Assembly (NCBI GenBank): GCA_017390595.1 | Contig: JAFPBC010000185.1 | Location: 1-6,909, forward strand | Length of the DNA stretch: 6,909 bases | From: Selenomonadales bacterium | GTDB taxonomy: Bacteria; Bacillota; Negativicutes; RGIG982 | Direction: 5' to 3' | Shown: positions 1 through 5,223 of the stretch, in pieces | How positions within the stretch are numbered: position 1 is the stretch's first letter | Layout: each line of letters begins with the position of its first letter | Made by a program: the position numbers and the translations under genes | The notes under the pieces: generated by a model | Database searches by the model: none | What the model was told of the DNA's origin: nothing | Seen by the model: the letters and a program-made list of their open reading frames with translations, nothing else

Positions 1-1
1 G

Positions 2-157
2 AAATGCATCAAAAAATACACGGTTCTCGCTTACCCGGAACTCGGTCCGGAAGCAGTAGCAGAACTCGAAGTTGAAGACTTCCCGGCGATCGTTGCGATC
101 GACTGCGAAGGCAACAACTACTATGAAGAAGGTCAGAAACCGTATCGTAGAATCTAA
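2..157 (+). CDS. Fumarate hydratase class I, beta subunit (C-terminal fragment)
   Basis: Only the last 51 codons are present; the gene enters from the left edge and ends with TAA at 155-157. The visible peptide contains LGPEAVAELEVEDFPAIVAI followed by a GN-x-YYEEG stretch. This matches the C-terminus of the beta subunit (or fused C-terminal domain) of iron-sulfur fumarases and L-tartrate dehydratases, where the usual pattern is LGTEAI-x-x-L-x-VE-x-FPAIV with a later GNDLYE. The enzyme interconverts malate and fumarate in the cytoplasm. The next gene starts 33 nt downstream and belongs to fumarate reductase, so co-transcription and fumarate supply to that complex are likely. Tartrate dehydratase cannot be excluded from the fragment alone, but the neighbours favour fumarase. 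Confidence 0.8.
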   Translation, partial: KCIKKYTVLAYPELGPEAVAELEVEDFPAIVAIDCEGNNYYEEGQKPYRRI

Positions 158-190
158 TACGATCACGGTCAAAAAACAGGAGGTTTAAGT

Positions 191-823
191 ATGAGTAACA
201 ACACAGAATGCGTTCACACGGACTTCTATGTCCGCCGCTTACATTCCTTGCTCGGTATTGTTCCTATCGGCTTTTTCTTGTTAGAACATGTCATCACGAT
301 TTCCCAGGTTTTGGGCGGCGGTCATGCATTTGACGCAGCAGTTGCAAAATTGGCTGCTATCCCGCACGACATCCTCATCACGCTCGAAATCGTATTCATT
401 GCGATTCCGCTCTTGATCCATGGTATCTACGGTATGTACATCGCTATGCAGGCGAAACTCAACCCGGGTAGATACGGCTACATGAGAAACAAACAGTTCA
501 CTCTCCAGAGAATCACTGCTTGGTACCTCGTTCCGTTCTTGCTCTGGCACGTTGGTTACCTTCGTTTCATCGTTAAAGGTTCCGAAGGTATCAGCTTCGC
601 TCAGATGAGCAGCTACCTTGACAACCCGATCGTATTCGCTCTCTATGTAATCGGTTTGGTTGCAGCGATCTTCCACTTCACGAACGGTCTTTTCACGTTC
701 TCCATCACTTGGGGTATTTCGAAAGGCCCGCGCGTTCAGAGTGTAGTAAACAAAATGGCATGGGGCTTGTTCGTTATCTTGGCAGCTGTCGGCGTAGCTT
801 CCATGTTCGCTTTCATTGGTTAA
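191..823 (+). CDS. sdhC: Fumarate reductase/succinate dehydrogenase cytochrome b558 subunit
   Basis: This 210-residue membrane anchor binds two hemes b and exchanges electrons between menaquinone and the FrdA/FrdB catalytic dimer. About five hydrophobic segments are visible, near residues 20-40, 62-84, 108-127, 147-170 and 187-208. The N-terminal RRLHSLLGIVPIGFFLLEH is very like Bacillus subtilis SdhC. Histidines 33, 77, 120 and 162 occupy the positions of the four heme-ligand histidines of that family (H28, H70, H113 and H155 in B. subtilis, from memory). The length is typical. ATG at 191 has AGGAGG at 178-183. The gene is first of three (C-A-B order), directly after the fumarase end. In an anaerobe the complex probably runs as a menaquinol:fumarate reductase, so frdC would be an equally valid symbol; sequence alone does not set the direction. 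Confidence 0.92.
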   Translation: MSNNTECVHTDFYVRRLHSLLGIVPIGFFLLEHVITISQVLGGGHAFDAAVAKLAAIPHDILITLEIVFIAIPLLIHGIYGMYIAMQAKLNPGRYGYMRNKQFTLQRITAWYLVPFLLWHVGYLRFIVKGSEGISFAQMSSYLDNPIVFALYVIGLVAAIFHFTNGLFTFSITWGISKGPRVQSVVNKMAWGLFVILAAVGVASMFAFIG

Positions 824-840
824 GAATCGTATAGAACATT
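822..840 (+). repeat. Copy 1 of a 19-nt dispersed repeat
   Basis: AAGAATCGTATAGAACATT here matches 4133-4151 at 18 of 19 positions; the only difference is C versus A at the seventh base. The copy begins in the frdC stop codon and ends in the gap before frdA. It contains TATAGA, a possible -10 element, but no convincing -35 lies upstream of this copy. The function is unknown. Confidence 0.55.
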
Positions 841-876
841 TGTTTCTGTATAATATTTGATAAGGAGAGAATCCGA
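824..876 (+). promoter_or_regulatory. frdC-frdA intercistronic gap with possible internal promoter
   Basis: This 53-nt spacer separates the cytochrome gene from the flavoprotein gene. It contains TATAAT at 849-854, identical to the sigma-70/A -10 consensus, but no good -35 at 17 nt upstream, so promoter activity is only a possibility. Its first 17 nt form most of a 19-nt sequence repeated upstream of the Stealth gene (see repeats). The ribosome binding site AAGGAGAG at 863-870 serves the GTG start of frdA. Confidence 0.3.
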
Positions 877-2652
877 GTGAAAAAAAGAATTATTGTTGTA
901 GGTGGCGGCTTGTCCGGTTTGATGGCTACGATGAAAATTTGTGAAGCCGGCGGTCAAGTAGATCTTTTCTCGTTATGTCCAGTAAAACGTTCCCACTCGG
1001 TTTGTGCACAGGGCGGGATTAACGCAGTTATGAACACCAAGGGCCAGAACGACAGCGTTTGGGAACATTTCGATGACACTGTATACGGTGGCGACTTCTT
1101 GGGTGACCAGGTTGCAATCAAAGGCATGGTTGAAAATGCTCCGAAATTGATTGAAATGTTCGACCGTATGGGCGTTACGTTCACGCGTACGGCTGAAGGT
1201 GTCCTCGACCTCCGTAACTTCGGTGGTCAGAAAAACAAACGTACTTGCTTCTCCGGTGCAACGACCGGTCAGCAGCTCCTCTACGCACTTGATGAACAAG
1301 TTCGTATGTGGGAAACGAAAGGTTGCGTAACGAAATACGAATTCTGGGAATTCGTTAAAATCATCAAAACTAAAGAAGGCGAATGCGGCGGTATCATCGC
1401 TCAGAACATGAAATCGATGGAAATCGAAGCATTTGCTGGTGATGCTGTTATCATTGCAACTGGTGGTCCGGGCTTCGTATTCGGTAAATGTACTGCATCC
1501 ACGATCTGCACAGGTTCGGCAGTATCCTCCTGCTACCAGGACGGCGCTTACCTCGGTAACCCTGAATTCATCCAGATCCATCCGACGGCTATCCCGGGCG
1601 ATGACAAAAACCGCTTGATGTCCGAGTCCGCTCGTGGTGAAGGTGGTCGTGTATGGACTTACAGAGACGGCAAACCTTGGTACTTCCTCGAAGACATGTA
1701 CCCGGCATACGGTAACTTGGTACCGCGTGACATCGCAGCTCGTGCAATCTTCAAAGTTTGCGTACACATGGGCCTCGGTATCAACGGCGAAAACAGAGTA
1801 TACCTCGACCTTTCCCACATTGATACGGATTACCTCAACCGTAAACTCGGCGGTATCCTCGAAATCTACGAAGAATTCGTAGGCGATGACCCGCGTAAAG
1901 TTCCGATGCAGATCTTCCCGGCAGTTCACTACTCCATGGGTGGTATGTGGGTAGATATCTATCACAGAACAAACATCATTGGTCTCTTCTCCTCCGGCGA
2001 ATGTGACTATCAGTACCACGGTGCTAACCGTCTCGGTGCTAACTCCCTCCTTTCGGCAACTCACTCCGGTACGATTTCCGGTCCGAAAGCTATGGAATTC
2101 ACGAAAACTCGTGAATGGATCGATGGCGCTAAAGCTGTAAGCGCTCCGCTTACTGCAGAAGAATTGGCAAAAGCAAAAGCTGATGCTGAAGCAGAATTCG
2201 AAAAATTGATGGCAATGGACGGCGAAGAAAACGCATACGTTCTCCACAAAGAACTCGGCGAACTCATGCTCGAAAACGTTGCTATCGAACGTCACAACGA
2301 CCGTTTGGAATACTGCGGTAAAGAACTCGTTAAAATCTTGAAACGTTGGGACAACATTGGTCTTACTGATAAAGGCCGTTGGTTCAACCAGGAAGTTATG
2401 TTCGTAAGACAGCTCCGTAACATGATCGTTTACGCTCGTGCTATTACGCAGGCTGCTCTCCAGCGTAACGAAAGCCGTGGCGCTCACTACAAAGAAGAGT
2501 TCCCGAACCGTGACGATGAAAACTTCCTCAAAACTACGCGCGTTAAATGCAACCCGCAGACGTTGGCTCCGGAAATCGATTACATCGACTTCGATCATTC
2601 CATGATTAAACCGCGTCCTCGTCGTTACGATATCGCAAAGGGAGGTAAATAA
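877..2652 (+). CDS. sdhA: Fumarate reductase/succinate dehydrogenase flavoprotein subunit
   Basis: This is the 591-residue catalytic FAD subunit that interconverts fumarate and succinate at the cytoplasmic face. The N-terminal dinucleotide-binding motif GGGLSGL is at residues 9-15. SHSVCAQGGINA at 39-50 carries His40, equivalent to the histidine that binds FAD covalently. Active-site signatures follow in order: HPTAIPG near 235, SARGEGG at 251-257, VPRD at 282-285 with the presumed proton-transfer Arg284, HYSMGG at 351-356, and SGE then HGANRLGANSLL from 373 to 392. A helical Ala/Glu-rich stretch (about 425-455) lies in the C-terminal part. The start is GTG at 877, chosen because AAGGAGAG at 863-870 is well placed and the FAD motif sits at the expected distance. 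Full length, no lesions. Codons such as CGT, AAC, GGT and TTC dominate, as in highly expressed genes. Confidence 0.95.
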   Translation: MKKRIIVVGGGLSGLMATMKICEAGGQVDLFSLCPVKRSHSVCAQGGINAVMNTKGQNDSVWEHFDDTVYGGDFLGDQVAIKGMVENAPKLIEMFDRMGVTFTRTAEGVLDLRNFGGQKNKRTCFSGATTGQQLLYALDEQVRMWETKGCVTKYEFWEFVKIIKTKEGECGGIIAQNMKSMEIEAFAGDAVIIATGGPGFVFGKCTASTICTGSAVSSCYQDGAYLGNPEFIQIHPTAIPGDDKNRLMSESARGEGGRVWTYRDGKPWYFLEDMYPAYGNLVPRDIAARAIFKVCVHMGLGINGENRVYLDLSHIDTDYLNRKLGGILEIYEEFVGDDPRKVPMQIFPAVHYSMGGMWVDIYHRTNIIGLFSSGECDYQYHGANRLGANSLLSATHSGTISGPKAMEFTKTREWIDGAKAVSAPLTAEELAKAKADAEAEFEKLMAMDGEENAYVLHKELGELMLENVAIERHNDRLEYCGKELVKILKRWDNIGLTDKGRWFNQEVMFVRQLRNMIVYARAITQAALQRNESRGAHYKEEFPNRDDENFLKTTRVKCNPQTLAPEIDYIDFDHSMIKPRPRRYDIAKGGK

Positions 2653-2654
2653 TC

Positions 2655-3407
2655 ATGGCTGAACAGAAAAAAGTACATTTTATTATCGAAAGACAGGATT
2701 CCCCGGACAGCGCTCCGTACACGGAAGAGTTCTTGCTTGACTACCGTCCGGCAATGAACGTTGTATCTTCCTTGATGGAAATCCAGAAAAACCCTGTAAA
2801 CAAAGCAGGTAAAAAAGTTAGCCCGGTCGTTTGGGAATGTAACTGCCTTGAAAAAGTTTGCGGCGCTTGCATGATGGTTATCAACGGCAAAGCAAGACAG
2901 GCTTGTGCAGCTCTTATCGACCAACTCGAACAGCCGATCCGTTTGGCTCCGGCACGTACGTTCCCGGTTATTCGTGACCTTATGATCGACCGTTCCGTAA
3001 TGTTCGAAAACTTAAAAAAGGTTCAAGCTTGGGTAGCTGTTGATGGTAGCTGGGAAGTTAAACCGGCAGATCGCCAGAACCCGTACACTGCAACGGAAGC
3101 TTATGAAATCTCTCGTTGCATGACTTGCGGTTGCTGCATGGAAGCATGCCCGAACGTAGGTCCGCAGTCCGACTTCATCGGCCCTGCAGCTATTGGTCAG
3201 GCTCATCTCTTCAACCTCCATCCGACGGGTCAGTACGACAAACATAAACGTGTTGGCGCGTTGATGCAAAAAGGCGGTAGCTCCAGCTGCGGTAACAGCC
3301 AGAACTGCGTTCAGGCTTGCCCGAAACAGATCAAGCTCACGACTTACATTGCACAGATGAACCGTGACATCAACAAACAAGCTCTCAAAAACATTTTCAG
3401 CAAATAA
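2655..3407 (+). CDS. sdhB: Fumarate reductase/succinate dehydrogenase iron-sulfur subunit
   Basis: This 250-residue protein wires electrons between the FAD of FrdA and the hemes of the membrane anchor. The N-terminal ferredoxin domain has C64-x4-C69-x2-C72-x11-C84 for a [2Fe-2S] cluster, within CNCLEKVCGACMMVINGK. The C-terminal domain has C155-x2-C158-x2-C161-x3-C165-P and C212-x5-C218-x3-C222-P, the usual ligand set for [4Fe-4S] and [3Fe-4S] clusters. The sequence is closest in style to the Bacillus-type SdhB. ATG at 2655 lies 2 nt after the frdA stop. Its ribosome binding site GGAGG (2641-2645) lies inside the 3' end of frdA, which suggests translational coupling. It is the last gene of the operon and is followed by a terminator. 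Confidence 0.95.
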   Translation: MAEQKKVHFIIERQDSPDSAPYTEEFLLDYRPAMNVVSSLMEIQKNPVNKAGKKVSPVVWECNCLEKVCGACMMVINGKARQACAALIDQLEQPIRLAPARTFPVIRDLMIDRSVMFENLKKVQAWVAVDGSWEVKPADRQNPYTATEAYEISRCMTCGCCMEACPNVGPQSDFIGPAAIGQAHLFNLHPTGQYDKHKRVGALMQKGGSSSCGNSQNCVQACPKQIKLTTYIAQMNRDINKQALKNIFSK

Positions 3408-3420
3408 TTTTGAGATGCAT

Positions 3421-3453
3421 AAAAGACCGAATCGAAAGATTCGGTCTTTTTTT
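3421..3453 (+). terminator. Intrinsic terminator of the frdCAB operon
   Basis: AAAAGACCGAATC (3421-3433) pairs perfectly over 13 bp with GATTCGGTCTTTT (3438-3450) around a GAAA tetraloop, followed by more T residues to 3453. It lies 13 nt after the frdB stop. The A-rich upstream arm could also let it act on the opposite strand. Confidence 0.93.
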
Positions 3454-3462
3454 GTATATGAA

Positions 3463-3485
3463 AACCCCGCCATAGTGTCGGGGTT
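3463..3485. repeat. Hairpin: IS left-end structure or minus-strand terminator
   Basis: AACCCCG (3463-3469) pairs over 7 bp with CGGGGTT (3479-3485) around a 9-nt loop. Read on the minus strand the stem is followed by TTTT, so it could be a terminator for leftward transcription. In IS200 the left-end stem is known to block transcription entering the element, so both readings may be true. Confidence 0.55.
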
Positions 3486-3514
3486 CCGAAAAGCTTATAG
3501 CTATGAGTAAAAAA

Positions 3515-3573
3515 ACTCCCAATATGCTAAAATGCTGATGACCTGCCAGTCACAGAAAAAGCATATTAGGAGG
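3515..3573 (+). promoter_or_regulatory. tnpA mRNA leader hairpin that sequesters the ribosome binding site
   Basis: CTCCCAATATGCT (3516-3528) can pair with AGCATATTAGGAG (3560-3572) over 13 positions with a single C-A mismatch. The downstream arm includes most of the AGGAGG ribosome binding site of tnpA at 3568-3573. Inside the large loop a second stem forms: CTG(A)TGAC at 3535-3542 with GTCACAG at 3549-3555, with one bulged A and a 6-nt loop. Such SD-hiding folds are established for Salmonella IS200, where they keep transposase synthesis very low. Here the same role is inferred from pairing alone. Confidence 0.7.
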
Positions 3574-3581
3574 ACATTAAA

Positions 3582-4073
3582 TTGCCAGAGCAGCAAAATA
3601 ATATCACAAACAGTTTAGCACATACAAAATGGAATTGTAAGTATCACATAGTGTTCGCACCTAAATATCGAAGAAAAATCTTTTATGGAGAAAAACGGCT
3701 TGAGATAAGAGCAATACTGCGAACACTATATGAAAGAAAAGGTGTGGAAATCATAGAAGGTGAGATATGTCCAGATCATGTACATCTGCTGCTAAGTATC
3801 CCGCCCAAAATGAGCGTTTCGTCATTTATGGGATACTTAAAAGGGAAAAGTAGCTTAACGATATTTCAAAGGTACGGCAATCTGAAATTTGCGTACAGAA
3901 ATCGCGAATTTTGGTGTAAGGGATATTATGTAGATACAGCTGGGAAAAATGCAAAAATAATAAAAGAATACATAAAGAACCAGTTAAAACATGATGAGAA
4001 GAATGACCAATTAGCTCTATTTGACCCGAAAGACCCGTTACGGGTAGCAAGTAGCAAAAATGCAAATGGATAA
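3582..4073 (+). CDS. tnpA: IS200/IS605-family transposase TnpA (Y1 HUH)
   Basis: This 163-residue single-strand transposase cuts and rejoins the DNA ends of its element through a 5'-phosphotyrosine intermediate and works as a dimer. The family opening (KYHIVFAPKYRRK, residues 20-32) is present. The HUH metal motif is H66-V-H68 in CPDHVHLLL. The catalytic helix carries Tyr130, with Gln134 four residues on, in IIKEYIKNQ, after the typical EFWCKGYYVDT. All key residues are intact, so the protein is probably active. The start is TTG at 3582, chosen because AGGAGG (3568-3573) sits 8 nt upstream; a weak start codon and a hidden ribosome binding site both imply low expression. The 3' end overlaps a small hairpin (4033-4045), perhaps part of the right IS end. 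No tnpB or omega-RNA partner follows. Confidence 0.95.
   Translation: MPEQQNNITNSLAHTKWNCKYHIVFAPKYRRKIFYGEKRLEIRAILRTLYERKGVEIIEGEICPDHVHLLLSIPPKMSVSSFMGYLKGKSSLTIFQRYGNLKFAYRNREFWCKGYYVDTAGKNAKIIKEYIKNQLKHDEKNDQLALFDPKDPLRVASSKNANG
4033..4045. repeat. Small hairpin in the 3' end of tnpA, candidate right-end structure of the IS
   Basis: ACCCG (4033-4037) and CGGGT (4041-4045) form a 5-bp stem with a TTA loop inside the last codons of tnpA. IS200/IS605 elements carry a transposase-recognised hairpin close to the right cleavage site, and this one resembles the left hairpin (ACCCCG/CGGGGT). The assignment is inferred. Confidence 0.4.
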
Positions 4074-4116
4074 TAACCGGGAAAGATCAGATAAGTTTTT
4101 GTTCCATGCAGGGGTA

Positions 4117-4146
4117 TTGAGCAGGATAAATGAAGAATAGTATAGA
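4117..4146 (+). promoter_or_regulatory. Candidate sigma-70/A promoter for the Stealth gene
   Basis: TTGAGC (-35, 4117-4122) and TATAGA (-10, 4141-4146) are separated by 18 nt and lie about 70 nt before the gene start. This is a moderate match found by eye. It may lie just outside, or at, the right end of the IS, in which case the insertion could have supplied or altered the promoter. Confidence 0.35.
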
Positions 4147-4151
4147 ACATT
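4133..4151 (+). repeat. Copy 2 of the 19-nt dispersed repeat, upstream of the Stealth gene
   Basis: AAGAATAGTATAGAACATT matches 822-840 at 18 of 19 positions. TATAGA at 4141-4146 could be a -10 element, with TTGAGC (4117-4122) as a -35 at 18 nt spacing, so this copy may overlap the promoter of the Stealth gene. Confidence 0.5.
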
Positions 4152-4213
4152 CACATATTAAAGGAAACAGATAATGATTTTTTTGTTGTGATCGAGGAGG
4201 ATATTGGTTCGAT

Positions 4214-5158
4214 ATGGATAAAATTGATATGGTATATTTGTGGTGCGATGGGAATGATCCTGCCTTCCAAGCACGCAAAAATCAATATATGAACGTTGCT
4301 CCGAATGATGACAAGCTTGTTGGTGAGAGAAGATATGTCGATAATGATGAACTGAAATATTCGCTTCGTTCGCTGGAAAAGTATGCTCCGTGGATCAATC
4401 ATGTATATATCGTAACGGATAGACAGATTCCGAAATGGCTTGATCTTGACTATAAAAAGGTAACGGTCGTCGATCATTCGGAGATCATGCCGAAAGAGAT
4501 CATTCCTGTGTTCAATTCGGTCATTATCGAATATTTTTTGCCACTCATACCGAATTTGTCCGAGAAGTTTCTTTACGCGAATGATGATATGTTTTTCGGT
4601 GCACCAATAACATCCGATTATTTCTTTAATGGTGATAGGCCGATCGTTCGGTTGCGCAAAAGCAAAAGCTTGCCGCATAAGAAGGACGTTGCCTCTAAGG
4701 CGACTCGCGTGTCGATGAGTTTATTAGAGGGCACTTATAATCGCTTAGAATGGTATCGCTTGCATCATAACATTGACTCGTATACCAAATCGGCATTTTT
4801 AGATACGTTGGCACGGTATCATGATTCTTTTGTGTTGACATATGGAAATCGATTCCGAACAGAACATGATGTCCATCGTGTTATATTTGGATTAGATGCT
4901 GTATATGCCGATAAGGCTGACTTAGAAATCGTAAAACATCCGAGCATATTTGAAAGAAAAGTATTGTCGCTTTTCAAAAAAGTGACATGGGATAATTTGA
5001 TCGGCAATGAAAGTGAAAAAACACGGCAAAATATCTTGAAATATAAGCCGAAATTATTCTGTATCAACTCGAATCCTGATTCGGCTGAACGTGAGAATAG
5101 CAGACGTTTTTTGAATTCACTTTTCCCTGAGCCGTCTAAGTTTGAAAAGAATATATAA
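4214..5158 (+). CDS. Stealth-family sugar-phosphate transferase for surface polysaccharide
   Basis: This 314-residue protein shows the four conserved regions of the Stealth family. CR1 is IDMVYLWCDGNDPAF (4-18). CR2 runs from about 38 to 140 and includes DNDELKYSLRSLEKYAPWI, VTDRQIPKWL and YANDDMFF (121-128). CR3 (about 184-230) includes the NRFRTEHDVH stretch. CR4 (about 279-311) runs from KPKLFCINSN to FPEPSKFE. Known members transfer hexose-1-phosphate or GlcNAc-1-phosphate from nucleotide sugars to make phosphodiester-linked capsules, in the cytoplasm; the sugar here is unknown. No signal peptide or membrane segment is evident. GAGGAGG (4194-4200) lies 13 nt before the ATG, a slightly long gap, but no in-frame start is closer. 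GC is lower than in the frd genes. It converges on a KpsS-like gene, supporting a capsule role. Confidence 0.88.
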   Translation: MDKIDMVYLWCDGNDPAFQARKNQYMNVAPNDDKLVGERRYVDNDELKYSLRSLEKYAPWINHVYIVTDRQIPKWLDLDYKKVTVVDHSEIMPKEIIPVFNSVIIEYFLPLIPNLSEKFLYANDDMFFGAPITSDYFFNGDRPIVRLRKSKSLPHKKDVASKATRVSMSLLEGTYNRLEWYRLHHNIDSYTKSAFLDTLARYHDSFVLTYGNRFRTEHDVHRVIFGLDAVYADKADLEIVKHPSIFERKVLSLFKKVTWDNLIGNESEKTRQNILKYKPKLFCINSNPDSAERENSRRFLNSLFPEPSKFEKNI

Positions 5159-5163
5159 ATACA

Positions 5164-5206
5164 AAAAGAGGATAAATACTTGTGTATTTACCCTCTTTTG
5201 TTTTTC
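5164..5206. terminator. Bidirectional terminator between the convergent Stealth and kpsS-like genes
   Basis: A 16-nt arm at 5164-5179 pairs with 5184-5199 at 15 of 16 positions (one A-C mismatch) around a TTGT loop. Toward + it is followed by G then TTTTT (5201-5205); toward - the A-run at 5163-5167 gives a T-run. It lies 5 nt after the Stealth stop and 18 nt after the end of the minus-strand gene, so it can terminate both. Confidence 0.92.
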
Positions 5207-5223
5207 TATGAAACCAAACGATA

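Larger units (their letters stand above)
3454..4095 (+). mobile_element. IS200-type insertion sequence (tnpA only; ends approximate)
   Basis: A single Y1/HUH transposase gene is flanked by short hairpins, with no terminal inverted repeats, no visible target duplication and no tnpB, which fits the IS200 group of the IS200/IS605 family. The left hairpin ACCCCG-n9-CGGGGT (3464-3484) and the right hairpin ACCCG-TTA-CGGGT (4033-4045) resemble each other and are candidates for the subterminal structures that the transposase recognises. The exact ends cannot be set by eye; I place the left end just after the terminator T-run and the right end shortly after tnpA. The family leaves no target duplication, so an empty site in a relative is needed to fix the borders. 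Confidence 0.65.

Noticed and set aside
281..676. Minus-strand 131-codon frame opposite the cytochrome b gene
   Set aside because: Antisense shadow; the composition is the complement of a hydrophobic membrane protein and there is no ribosome binding site.
973..2598. A 541-codon open frame on the minus strand opposite the flavoprotein gene
   Set aside because: It is an antisense shadow produced by the strong codon bias of frdA; the peptide is low in recognisable motifs and there is no sensible start signal, while the + frame has all family motifs.
4074..4213. Possible omega-RNA or TnpB remnant after tnpA
   Set aside because: No RuvC-like or zinc-finger coding remnants and no space for tnpB; the element appears to be IS200-type, which lacks it.
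4151..4678. Minus-strand 175-codon frame opposite the Stealth gene
   Set aside because: The + strand frame has the complete Stealth conserved regions; the minus frame has no family features.
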